Shown in pieces: positions 24,378 to 32,032 of a DNA stretch of 64,000 nt. The DNA comes from an uncultured Prevotellaceae bacterium. Its GTDB lineage: Bacteria; Bacteroidota; Bacteroidia; Bacteroidales; Bacteroidaceae. The notes under the pieces are model-generated. The model searched no databases, was not told the origin of the DNA, and saw nothing but the letters and a program-made list of their open reading frames with translations. The stretch's first letter is position 1. Each line of letters opens with the position of its first letter. Location of the stretch: NCBI GenBank assembly GCA_900315455.1, contig OMZE01000006.1, positions 106,284-170,283 on the forward strand, given 5' to 3'. Both the position numbers and the translations under genes were made by a program.

Positions 24378-25088
24378 TCAGCGCCGCCTGGCATTGTCGT
24401 AAATGGAGAGGATGACATACCATGTGATGATGACGGCGAGCGACGACATGCCAAGCCATACAATCAGCGGGATGCAGGTGATGAGGAAGATATACTTCGT
24501 TTCGTTGCCCTTCCATCCCCACTGCTTGAACTTCAGCGCGAAGAGGGGAATCTCGGCAACGAGCATCCAACAACTCAGCACGATGAGTACGAGCACGACA
24601 GGAAGAGCATAGGGGATGTGTATGAGCCGTGTACCGCCACCCACGATGAGCGACCCCCAGAAGAGGGCGTTGGCAGGCGTCGGCAGTCCGATGAACGAGG
24701 TGGCCTGGCGCTCGTCGAGGTTGAACTTCGCCAGCCTCAGGGCCGAGAAGGCGGCGATGAGGAATGCCACGTAGGGCAGATACTCACGTGCGCCGTCGAG
24801 CCAGTCGGGGTAGGGGAGTTGGTGGAGGAAAGTGAACACCATCATCGCGGGAGCCGCACCGAAGGTGATGTCGTCGGCCAGCGAGTCGAGTTCCTTGCCG
24901 ATGGGCGACGACACATGGAGCAAACGTGCCACCATGCCGTCGAAGAAGTCGAACACCGCCCCGATGATGATGAATGCCAATGCCCACTCCTGTTTGCCCT
25001 CGTAGGCAAAGGCAATGGCGATACAACCCGAGATGAGGTTGCAGCACGTGATGGAGTTGGGGATGTTGCGGGTGATGATGTTGGCCAT
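24378..25088 (-). CDS. pssA: CDP-diacylglycerol-serine O-phosphatidyltransferase
   Basis: A 236-residue membrane enzyme that makes phosphatidylserine from CDP-diacylglycerol and L-serine. The CDP-alcohol phosphotransferase signature DG-x2-AR-x8-G-x3-D-x3-D is present in the segment DGMVARLLHVSSPIGKELD followed by SLADD. Several membrane helices follow. The ATG at 25,088 (MANIITRNIPNSITCCN) was chosen because homology starts there and it is 2 bp after the psd stop; an upstream in-frame start would overlap psd. Product and substrate connect directly to psd, so the operon makes phosphatidylethanolamine. Confidence 0.95.
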   Translation of the reverse strand: MANIITRNIPNSITCCNLISGCIAIAFAYEGKQEWALAFIIIGAVFDFFDGMVARLLHVSSPIGKELDSLADDITFGAAPAMMVFTFLHQLPYPDWLDGAREYLPYVAFLIAAFSALRLAKFNLDERQATSFIGLPTPANALFWGSLIVGGGTRLIHIPYALPVVLVLIVLSCWMLVAEIPLFALKFKQWGWKGNETKYIFLITCIPLIVWLGMSSLAVIITWYVILSIYDNARRR

Positions 25089-25090
25089 GG

Positions 25091-25783
25091 TCAGCGGAGT
25101 TTGGCTATGATGGTCTGGTCGCCTGTCGTCGACTGACCCATCTTCACGCAAATCTCAGCGTTGACAGGCAGGTAGACATCGACACGCGAGCCAAACTTGA
25201 TGAATCCCAGGTGGTCGTCGATTTCGCACTCCTCACCGGGCTTGGCGTAGGTCACGATGCGGCGCGCCACGGCACCAGCCACCTGACGGCAGAGCACCGA
25301 CACGCCATTGGGTGTCTCGATGATGACGTCGGCATGCTCATTCTCCTCACTGGCTTTCGGAAGCCACGCCTTGTGGTAGTTGCCGTCCTGATGCTTTACC
25401 ATCTTCACATGACCGTCGACAGGGAACCAGTTGGCATGCACGTTGAAGAGGCTCATGAATATCGATATCATGATGCGGCGCTCATGGAAATACTGGTCTT
25501 CATCCACTTCCTCTACCACCACCACCTTGCCGTCGGCAGGAGCCACAACGAGGTTGTTGGTGTCGTCGACATCCAAAAACCGCTTCGGACAGCGGAAGAA
25601 ATTGAGCATGATGAGGTAAAGCACGGAGAATACCGAGGCAAAGCACCAGAAGGGTACCTTGGTGTCGAAGCAACGCCATAACAATACTGATAGGGCTATC
25701 AGTATGAATAGACTGAATAAGAGTGTGTCGTTGCCTTCGCTATGTAGTCGTTGTTTTTTGAGTTTGCGAATCCTTTTTCCCAT
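25091..25783 (-). CDS. psd: Phosphatidylserine decarboxylase
   Basis: A 230-residue enzyme that converts phosphatidylserine to phosphatidylethanolamine. Self-cleavage at Gly198-Ser199 ([11 protein letters not shown]) would create the pyruvoyl group of the alpha chain. The conserved [16 protein letters not shown] block (residues 109-124) is present. Two N-terminal membrane helices (22-37 and 48-62) anchor the protein. The length fits the short, PSD-B/archaeal-type class. It is the first gene of psd-pssA-DUF4834-rhaM and has a good promoter about 100 bp upstream. Confidence 0.95.
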   Translation of the reverse strand: MGKRIRKLKKQRLHSEGNDTLLFSLFILIALSVLLWRCFDTKVPFWCFASVFSVLYLIMLNFFRCPKRFLDVDDTNNLVVAPADGKVVVVEEVDEDQYFHERRIMISIFMSLFNVHANWFPVDGHVKMVKHQDGNYHKAWLPKASEENEHADVIIETPNGVSVLCRQVAGAVARRIVTYAKPGEECEIDDHLGFIKFGSRVDVYLPVNAEICVKMGQSTTGDQTIIAKLR

Positions 25784-25878
25784 GATTGATTAGGCTTTCG
25801 TCGTTGGAGATGACCAGTCAACAACTGAAATATCAACAGTTGGTTGTCTGAATGCTCCCTTGACATCGCATTTGGGTA

Positions 25879-25910
25879 CAAAATTAGTGCTTTTTTGTGG
25901 ATTATGCAAA
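25879..25910 (-). promoter_or_regulatory. Promoter of the psd-pssA operon
   Basis: On the minus strand TTTG (-33), 20 bp, TAATTTTG (-7); leader of roughly 90 nt. Confidence 0.75.
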
Positions 25911-25995
25911 TAAAACTGATGCTTTTGGCTTTCTCCCTGCAAAAAACATACCCCGAAACCATCTCATCATTATCCTTGTTGATGATAACATGACA

Positions 25996-26149
25996 ACAGC
26001 CGCATCACCAACGCTTTGGTAATGCGGCTGTAACTTTAATTAACCTAATCATTTATCAACCTAATAATCAAAACCTAACTTAAAACCATATCTACTATTC
26101 TTATTGCACTAAACTTAAATAATTTCTTGTCTTTACATTTGCAAAATTA
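25996..26149 (-). ncRNA. Candidate leader or small RNA with micro-ORF and strong hairpin
   Basis: A minus-strand -7 box TAATTTTG (26,142-26,149), with CTTG 20 bp further up, would start an RNA near 26,135. About 105 nt later comes a stem-loop at 25,996-26,031 (outer stem ACAGCCGCAT/ATGCGGCTGT, inner CACCAA/TTGGTA with one mismatch). A 15-codon frame (26,052-26,005) reads into the hairpin and ends at a TGA inside it. The same frame stays open after the TGA with a Cys-rich start (CGCCH). No long T-run follows, so termination is uncertain. The rest of 25,784-26,380 holds only the psd promoter; I see no other gene. Confidence 0.35.
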
Positions 26150-26380
26150 GGGCCTTGACACCGGCTACACAAGTTTTTCCCGAAAAACCCGCGAACTTAC
26201 ATCCGACACAGGGCCTCTTTATAGACAAAGAGACAAAAGGTGACGAAAAACTGTCTGAAAGTAGTGAAAAAAGTGCAATTTTCCCGTCTGAAACACCGCC
26301 TTTCCTCGTGGTGACTTTCGTTCGGATGATGAATAGATGCCGTAGTAGGGTTTGCATGACTATGGTTTGCTCAATAATGA

Positions 26381-27025
26381 TTATTCTATCAATAAGAAAT
26401 TACTTCTAAAGGGAAATGGGTGATTGGTGGCATGCCTATATACCTTTTTATTTTTGGAGTTTTTATAGAAATAGGTTTCCCATCCATATCCCGTATCAAG
26501 ATAAATGGCGTTTTTGACTTTCAGTTTCACTAATTCATTGGCAAAATCATTAAAAGTCAGTTTCTTGTCTGCTTCAATAAAATAGAGTTTGTTCTTGATT
26601 TCAGCCAAGACCCTGAAGTGGTGTGGTGCTTTGTATGTTTTTACTCTCCTTTTTTTGTAGTTGTATATAACCATCCATTGTAAAAAGCCCATGCCTTTGT
26701 GCTTACTCGCCCTGATGAGTTCCTGTTTGTCATAACCGAACTTGAATTTATTGTTGTAAAAAGAGAAAACCCCTATGTGTCTGGGACTTATTCTTTTGTA
26801 GTAAGTTCCATCCGAAGTACAACTGTATACAAGCTTATTTTCTGGAGATTTCAAACAGTTAAAATCTGTCGTGAAATTAGCGCTACATGCCAAAATCCCA
26901 TCTTTGGGGAAATTGTTGCTTATAACCAGCCTGATGTTATTATAGTTGAGTCGATATACAAAAAGTCCATAACTATTTGTATGTATTCCCAACACCAATA
27001 ACAGGCATAATACAATCTTCTTCAT
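26381..27025 (-). CDS. Low-GC exported protein, possibly phosphodiester glycosidase (NAGPA)-like
   Basis: A 214-residue protein with a signal peptide (MKKIVLCLLLVLGIHTNSYG). The order of segments (GILACSANFTTDF near 43; ISPRHIGVF; YFIEADKKLTFNDFANELVKL; NAIYLDTGYGWETYFYK) is reminiscent of the phosphodiester glycosidase/NAGPA fold, where a G/A-N-F segment, a PR-x-x-IG segment and a late LDGG segment recur. The last is only LDTG here, so catalysis is doubtful. Base composition is much more AT-rich than in neighbouring genes, suggesting recent transfer. It is a lone gene with a -7 box and two small hairpins in its leader. Confidence 0.6.
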   Translation of the reverse strand: MKKIVLCLLLVLGIHTNSYGLFVYRLNYNNIRLVISNNFPKDGILACSANFTTDFNCLKSPENKLVYSCTSDGTYYKRISPRHIGVFSFYNNKFKFGYDKQELIRASKHKGMGFLQWMVIYNYKKRRVKTYKAPHHFRVLAEIKNKLYFIEADKKLTFNDFANELVKLKVKNAIYLDTGYGWETYFYKNSKNKKVYRHATNHPFPFRSNFLLIE

Positions 27026-27089
27026 TTCCTTATACTTTTATGGTTAGTAATGATATCTCTTCAAAGTCTTGCATTTTTATTCTAAGAAC

Positions 27090-27151
27090 GCAAGAAATGG
27101 CTTCTTGCCAATGCGAGTACCTGTTTCAGGTACCTTCTCATTACAAAATTA
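27090..27151 (-). promoter_or_regulatory. Promoter and two leader hairpins of the 26.4-27.0 kb gene
   Basis: TAATTTTG on the minus strand (27,144-27,151) would start a transcript near 27,137. Two perfect 7-bp hairpins lie right at its 5' end: GTACCTG/CAGGTAC (27,117-27,133) and GCAAGAA/TTCTTGC (27,090-27,108). They may affect stability or translation. Confidence 0.4.
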
Positions 27152-27209
27152 CCATAATAGTATTGATGGAAACAATAAAAGGAAGACAGTTGTACGAAAT
27201 CCCCTTTTT

Positions 27210-27331
27210 CTTGTATGAATGAAGAGAAGTGGCATCAAGAAACCGCCCCTTTCTCCGTAAGCGACGGCTCCTCTTGTATGAATGAAGTGAGGTGGCAAGA
27301 AACCACCCCCTTCTCCGTAAGCGACGGCTCC
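27210..27331. repeat. Two-copy ~60-bp direct repeat
   Basis: Copy 1 (27,210-27,272) and copy 2 (27,273-27,331) share CTTGTATGAATGAAG, then a variable GAAGTGGCATC/TGAGGTGGC part, then AAGAAACC and CTCCGTAAGCGACGGCTC. Copy 2 lacks about four bases. No gene lies in 27,026-27,400 apart from these repeats and the upstream promoter. Confidence 0.8.
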
Positions 27332-27363
27332 GCCGTCGCCCTGAAACCCTGCAGGGTTTCAGG
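27321..27363. repeat. Adjacent hairpin and perfect 24-bp palindrome
   Basis: GCGACGG-CTCCG-CCGTCGC (27,321-27,339) is followed directly by a perfect palindrome at 27,340-27,363 centred on CTGCAG (half-site CCTGAAACCCTG), then an A-run. It could be a terminator read on the plus strand, a protein-binding site, or the end of a small mobile repeat. Confidence 0.6.
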
Positions 27364-27400
27364 AAAAAAGGCTATGGTAGGCTTCCTGCTGCCTTCCAAC

Positions 27401-28093
27401 TTATTTGCCTACAGGGCGCACACTGCGCCCATTATAACGATAGGCAGTGTGCGTATTCGTATAGCCAGAATCGAAAATGAGTTCACTTGCCCTGGATGCG
27501 TCGGAAGTGCCCCAGGTAGACAACCAATAGTTGCCGCTGCTGCCTACAAGGACGCGAGAGGCACCGTTACGGTTGCCCGCTGCGGGCAGGAATATGCTTG
27601 CGCCGTTGGGACCAGTGAAACGACGGCCTTCCACGTCGTTGATCGACGTCCATTCAGAGGAGCAATTGTCAAGCAGTTCTCTGAACTGTTGAAGCGTCGG
27701 TATCTGCCACGATTCACCCCATTTCACGAGAGCCACGTCGTGGGGGCCGCTGATGACATCGCCGAAATCCTGTTCTTCTTCCACATATTGCACACCCTCA
27801 TCATACCAGCCATCCCCGTCGGTGTCGACACCGGTACAATATTGATATGACTTGGGAGTGTAAGAACTTTTCTCCTCCGTCTCGCCCCAGGCGTAGTAGT
27901 TGCCAAAGTCTTCTGGAGTGTCGGCACCCACATTGCAGCATGCCCACTTCGTGCCACTCGGCAAACCAAGGTCAATCAGGTGGGGGTGTTTGTCATCGAT
28001 ACACGAATGTTGACCATCCTGCTTGACATCCTGAGCAGAGACACTAACGCTGACAGCGCAAACAAGCAAAACTGTAGAAATCACTTTTTTCAT
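27401..28093 (-). CDS. Exported protein with a Fibrobacter-succinogenes-major-paralogous-like domain
   Basis: A 230-residue protein with a signal peptide (MKKVISTVLLVCAVSVSVSAQ). The mature part is a single domain of the type seen in FISUMP/Fib_succ_major proteins: HLIDLGLPSGTKWACCNVGA, EDFGNYYAWGETEEK, WQIPTLQQFRELLDNC, GASIFLPAAGNRNG, GNYWLSTWGTS and a final NGRSVRPVGK. Such domains are related to formylglycine-generating-enzyme and C-type-lectin folds and are found on many Bacteroidetes surface proteins; no catalytic role is established. There is no sorting domain. It is bounded by repeat-rich, non-coding sequence on both sides. Confidence 0.85.
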   Translation of the reverse strand: MKKVISTVLLVCAVSVSVSAQDVKQDGQHSCIDDKHPHLIDLGLPSGTKWACCNVGADTPEDFGNYYAWGETEEKSSYTPKSYQYCTGVDTDGDGWYDEGVQYVEEEQDFGDVISGPHDVALVKWGESWQIPTLQQFRELLDNCSSEWTSINDVEGRRFTGPNGASIFLPAAGNRNGASRVLVGSSGNYWLSTWGTSDASRASELIFDSGYTNTHTAYRYNGRSVRPVGK

Positions 28094-28314
28094 GTGAAAA
28101 TGATAATTTGACGTTGTTTTTTAGGGGGTGCTATTCCCGTAACTCATTGTGGTATAACAATATTTGCCGACAAGCGGCAGAAGAGACAATGACCTTCTTT
28201 TAATAGGATGCTGAAATCTCGCCGCTAAAATACATATAAAATATGAAAAGGCAAAAGAAAACATGAATTATTGAAAAATATGGCGGACGATGCCATTACA
28301 CTAAGGTCTGAAGT

Positions 28315-30525
28315 CTATTTCAGACGTATGAGTGTGGAACCTGTGGTTTGTCGATGGCTGGTGGTGAGTTGTACGGCATAAAGCCCTGCGGGCAAAGAAC
28401 TCAAGTCTGCCGACATGTCACTGTCAAGGAGCATGGAGCGCACCATCCTTCCATCGGTAGTGTAGATGGCAAGTGAAGCCGTAGAGTGGGATAATGGTGT
28501 CCCATCGGTGAGGTGTACGCTCAGTCTGCGGTCCTGAAGAGAGAAACGTGCCTCGGTGGGTTGCTGCTGCGACAGTTCAGGTATGGAGTTGGGCAGGTCG
28601 AGGATGTAGAGCAAGCCTTTGTAGACATCAATCTGCCCATGGCCATAGATGTTGTTGGGATAGTCCAAATTCTCCTCGGGATGAGTACAGGTGTGAGCGA
28701 AAACATCCTTGATCTGCTCCGTGGTCAGGGTGGGGTTGGCCTGCAGCCAGAGCACAATGGCTCCTGCCACCACAGGCGTGGCCATCGAAGTGCCGCTTTG
28801 TGCCGTGTAGTAATAGGTCTTGCCGTTGTAGTCTACTTTGTCGGTGAGTTCCTTGCGCAGTTTGTCAGTGATTTCCACATAACTGTTGAAGGCGGCATTG
28901 ATGCTTACTCCCGGAGCCGTCACGTCGGGTTTCGTCAGTTCCTCATAAGTGGGTCCTTGTGAGGAGAAGAGGGCTATCTGTCCTTTTTCCTTTGGGGCAA
29001 ACTCATCCATGTCGGTATTCATGTTACCGTCGATATTCCGGAACGATGACTTGTAGCCTGTGGCACCCACTGTGATGAGTCCCGGAAGCGTGCCTGGCCA
29101 CCAGACGGAATGGCCTGGTTGGGCAAAACAATAGGCATCGACCCCTGTAAGATTGACAAAAGGACAATACTTGATGTCTGAATAGACCCATGCCGGTGAG
29201 TCGCTGGTAAGCAAGAAGAGGGCACCGCAGAGCACCATGTAGGCTGGTGTGGGCAATTGGCCATGCACGTGAAATACATCGCCCCGCTCATCCACGAAAT
29301 CGCTTTTCCATACTTTCAGACTTACATTGCCCAGTGTGGTGGTGGCTTCAAGCGAGCAAGTATCGCCTGAGAGTGCCAGCACACTGTCGGTTCTGAAACT
29401 GATGGTGTTGTCAATCGTGAGGCCTGCAAGTCGCAGACCGAGGAAATCGAGGCGCACGTTCTGGTTGCCGGGAGTGACAATGTCCATATCAATGATGTCG
29501 CCACCTCCCACGCCATTGACCATACCCGCACCGGCATGCACCGCTCCTGAGGGCTTCTCCAGATAGGAGGTCCTGTTACCATCGTTGCCCGCACAGACCA
29601 CGATGATACGGCCGGGACCCGTCAGCGACTGTATGGCCTCGCTCTCCAGCAGGCGCTGCTTGTCGAACGTGTAACTCTCGCCATTGCTGAAGTTCACCAC
29701 ACAGGGCTTGCCGTCTTTTTCGGCCTGGTCGAAGATGTATTTGAAGCCAAGCACACAGTTGGCGGATGTCTGCTGGTCGGGGGCTTCGAAATCCTCTGGA
29801 TAGGAGTTGAAGTGCACGGCGTAGATGTCTGCGTCAGGAGCCATCCCCGGATATTTGCCATCGACGGCATGTCCTGCCATGATTCCCATGACATGGGTGC
29901 CATGAAAACTGGCATTGGGATGATGCGTTCCTCCGTAGGCGGCGATGTCTTCGGTAGTGGTCATGGCATGGCCCATTGTGCCGTCTTCGTTCTGCCAGCA
30001 GAAGTCATAATAGTAACGGGCCCTCAACTGGCCGTTGGCATCGAGGAAAGCAGGATGGGTGAAGTCGTAGCCATTGTCGAAAATGCCAGCAGCCACGCCC
30101 TCGCCGGTAAATGCCTGTGGCAACGCCTCACCACTGTATACGGGGGCGGCGTCCACCTGTCCCGGTGTCACGTCCATGGCTTGCCGCACCATCGGCTCGG
30201 CCTCGATACGTTCCACTCGGGAGTCTGCGGAGAGGGCTCCCAACGTGGCGTAAGCCACATTGACGATGTAGATGCGGCCCACGCTGTCGATGACATCCAG
30301 TCCATACTGCTCGGCCACTTGTCGCATATCGCCGTTGGTGAGCGTCATCAGCACGCAGACGGATGCGTAGGAGGGGCTTGGCGACTGGTGCAGTCGGTTT
30401 GTTGGGTGTTGGTTAAGGAGCGAAACCAAATGCCTTGACATCTTGCTGAAATTGGCCGGGGATTGAGCAATAATACCATTGAAGGCAAATAAAGCCAGCA
30501 GAAAGAGAATGGATGTTTTCTTCAT
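28315..30525 (-). CDS. Secreted S8 (subtilisin-family) serine peptidase with type IX-like C-terminus
   Basis: A 736-residue protease. The ATG at 30,525 gives a signal peptide (MKKTSILFLLALFAFNGIIAQ); in-frame codons upstream run through the leader and promoter. The catalytic triad is Asp150 (GIFDNGYDFTHP), His208 (FHGTHVMGIMAGH) and Ser580 (QSGTSMATPVVAG), with an insert between His and Ser that places a PA-like/beta region at about 330-450. The last ~70 residues (DRRLSVHL... LAIYTTDGRMVRSM... LPAGLYAVQL) look like the type A sorting domain of the type IX secretion system, so the enzyme is probably exported to the cell surface or medium. It has its own promoter 150 bp upstream and likely acts in protein scavenging. 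Confidence 0.92.
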   Translation of the reverse strand: MKKTSILFLLALFAFNGIIAQSPANFSKMSRHLVSLLNQHPTNRLHQSPSPSYASVCVLMTLTNGDMRQVAEQYGLDVIDSVGRIYIVNVAYATLGALSADSRVERIEAEPMVRQAMDVTPGQVDAAPVYSGEALPQAFTGEGVAAGIFDNGYDFTHPAFLDANGQLRARYYYDFCWQNEDGTMGHAMTTTEDIAAYGGTHHPNASFHGTHVMGIMAGHAVDGKYPGMAPDADIYAVHFNSYPEDFEAPDQQTSANCVLGFKYIFDQAEKDGKPCVVNFSNGESYTFDKQRLLESEAIQSLTGPGRIIVVCAGNDGNRTSYLEKPSGAVHAGAGMVNGVGGGDIIDMDIVTPGNQNVRLDFLGLRLAGLTIDNTISFRTDSVLALSGDTCSLEATTTLGNVSLKVWKSDFVDERGDVFHVHGQLPTPAYMVLCGALFLLTSDSPAWVYSDIKYCPFVNLTGVDAYCFAQPGHSVWWPGTLPGLITVGATGYKSSFRNIDGNMNTDMDEFAPKEKGQIALFSSQGPTYEELTKPDVTAPGVSINAAFNSYVEITDKLRKELTDKVDYNGKTYYYTAQSGTSMATPVVAGAIVLWLQANPTLTTEQIKDVFAHTCTHPEENLDYPNNIYGHGQIDVYKGLLYILDLPNSIPELSQQQPTEARFSLQDRRLSVHLTDGTPLSHSTASLAIYTTDGRMVRSMLLDSDMSADLSSLPAGLYAVQLTTSHRQTTGSTLIRLK

Positions 30526-30670
30526 TGGGGTATGCAAAATGAAAAAGTAGAGTAAATAGATAGGCCACGCCTTTTGACGAGGCAGGTCGTGGCTGAATGG
30601 TATTGATGCCTGTTTTCTCGAGGTTCTCTCACCTTGGAGGCAACCCCCATAGTCCAGGTTAGTTTTGTGG

Positions 30671-30702
30671 CAAAAATACTCTATTTTGAAGTGCCTTGCA
30701 AA
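30671..30702 (-). promoter_or_regulatory. Promoter of the S8 peptidase gene
   Basis: On the minus strand TTTG (-33), 20 bp, TATTTTTG (-7). The leader is about 140 nt. The rest of 30,526-30,834 holds no gene. Confidence 0.7.
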
Positions 30703-30834
30703 TCTTTCTGTAAGAAAATGCTCATGTGTCGCCAAATTAGAGTTACCTATTTCGCGGAAATAAAAAAGGTGGTAATTCTGTTTGCAAAGCCTCTACATTG
30801 AAGCGTGCCGTGTCTGTCAGCACATCCTTTGAAG

Positions 30835-31257
30835 TTACCTCTGACGTGCGGCACGTTTGAAATTGAAGATGATGTCGGAGCGGTCTGCGTTTTCCCACGA
30901 CATCGTGCTGCTGCCCAACGTTTTGATGTTCCATGTCTGCAACACAGGTGTGCCGCCGTACATCGGTTCGAAGATAACGATCTGACGATTGTCATTAAGC
31001 ACATACCCCCTATGTATAGTCGTGTCACCAGCTAGCGCATCATGAACATGAATGTCACAATCGCCACTTGTGGAGGGAACACCGGGCGTAAAAGTGTACT
31101 CTACATAACCCTCTGTCACAACACCCTCTTCATACACCTGCAGCCAAGTGCCGACAAGGTTATTCACGTCATAGTCATCATCGTCGCTGCTGCAAGAGGC
31201 GAGGGAGAGGACAGCCAGCATTATCCATGTCATTCTCCAGAGTTTCATTGTTTTCAT
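30835..31257 (-). CDS. Small lipoprotein, lipocalin-like
   Basis: A 140-residue predicted lipoprotein (MKTMKLWRMTWIMLAVLSLASC, then SSDDDD, an acidic post-Cys run linked to surface export). The mature part starts VNNLVGTWLQVYEEG, the usual opening of small lipocalin-like lipoproteins, and continues with alternating strands (YVEYTFTPG, RQIVIFEPMYGG). The signal-peptide DNA is almost identical to that of the next lipoprotein upstream, including a shared 33-bp identical block, so part of the gene arose by duplication. The function is unknown. Confidence 0.75.
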   Translation of the reverse strand: MKTMKLWRMTWIMLAVLSLASCSSDDDDYDVNNLVGTWLQVYEEGVVTEGYVEYTFTPGVPSTSGDCDIHVHDALAGDTTIHRGYVLNDNRQIVIFEPMYGGTPVLQTWNIKTLGSSTMSWENADRSDIIFNFKRAARQR

Positions 31258-31272
31258 TGTCTGCTATGCGTT

Positions 31273-31752
31273 TTATTTTTGATGTGCGAATTGTTTGAAC
31301 TTGAAGGTGTAGAAAATATCTCCGGCTGTTACCGTCAACGATAGAATTTGTTCACTTGATTCCTTGTTAGGCTCAAAGAAAACAGTGAGTTTATTTCCCA
31401 CGATTTCTGCCTTAAACCAATCAGCCATAATTGTATGGTAGTCATTCTTTTCACGATCAGGGAAATAATGCTCTTCTCCAGACACCGCTCCTTCTATCCA
31501 TGGTTTGGAATAATTCCTACAAGTAAAGGTGAAAGTTCCACCACGATCCGAAACACCATAAACACCATCTTCAATAACCATAGGTACTTCTGCCTTCCAG
31601 ACCATTGAATCCCAATCCCCATCTTGCTTGTCCTTTTCACAAGAGGCGAGGGAGAGGACAGCCAGCATTATCAAGGCTAGCATTACTTTCCCGGGCGTGA
31701 GGTGGCTCGGCCATAGACCAAAGTTGAGTCTCCAAAGTTTCATTGTTTTCAT
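31273..31752 (-). CDS. Small lipoprotein sharing a duplicated leader with its neighbour
   Basis: A 159-residue predicted lipoprotein. The N-terminus MKTMKLWR matches the downstream gene, then about 16 extra residues (LNFGLWPSHLTPGK) precede the shared hydrophobic core ALIMLAVLSLASC. The extra segment makes the n-region unusually long, so a start at the internal Met24 is also possible. The mature part (EKDKQDGDW..., TFTFTCRNYSKPWIEG, LTVTAGDIFYTFKFKQF) looks like an Ig/BACON-like beta sandwich, but this is weak. The gap to the next gene is 15 bp. Confidence 0.7.
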   Translation of the reverse strand: MKTMKLWRLNFGLWPSHLTPGKVMLALIMLAVLSLASCEKDKQDGDWDSMVWKAEVPMVIEDGVYGVSDRGGTFTFTCRNYSKPWIEGAVSGEEHYFPDREKNDYHTIMADWFKAEIVGNKLTVFFEPNKESSEQILSLTVTAGDIFYTFKFKQFAHQK

Positions 31753-31899
31753 TATCTGCTAAGTTATAGTTTTATTTTAAATTGTTTCCATAAATATAAA
31801 TGTTGATGTTTGATAATCTTGCATCGTCAAATGGTAATTTTTCCTAATTCGTATGAGGACGGTGCAAGCACAAGGGCTCGGAAAAAAAGAATAAAATTC

Positions 31900-32014
31900 T
31901 TTCGTTCTGCGCTCGACTTTTCGTAACTTTGACACTTCGTGTCGAAGTTACTCCGTCTCGGCAAAAAAAATGAACGAGTTCATTTTGTTTTGCACTCAAC
32001 TTTTCGTAACTTTG
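31900..32014 (+). promoter_or_regulatory. Two tandem promoter modules upstream of dnaE
   Basis: Two related modules share the core CTTTTCGTAACTTTG. The first -7 box (TAACTTTG, 31,924-31,931) lies inside a 13-bp hairpin (GTAACTTTGACAC/GTGTCGAAGTTAC, 31,923-31,951). The second has a full match: TTTG 31,984-31,987, 19 bp, TAACTTTG 32,007-32,014, with a leader of about 12 nt before the dnaE ATG. Confidence 0.75.
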
Positions 32015-32032
32015 CCACTCTAACTATAGACT

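Noticed and set aside
25699-25962. Protein-coding gene overlapping the psd start (87 codons).
   Set aside because: It runs through the psd promoter and start codon and has no recognisable domain. Only the segment near the hairpin is kept as an open question.
27210-27331. CRISPR or insertion sequence.
   Set aside because: There are only two copies and no transposase or spacer; it is reported as a repeat instead.
30526-30735. N-terminal extension of the S8 peptidase (70 residues).
   Set aside because: The stretch covers the promoter and leader, and the signal peptide starts at the ATG at 30,525.
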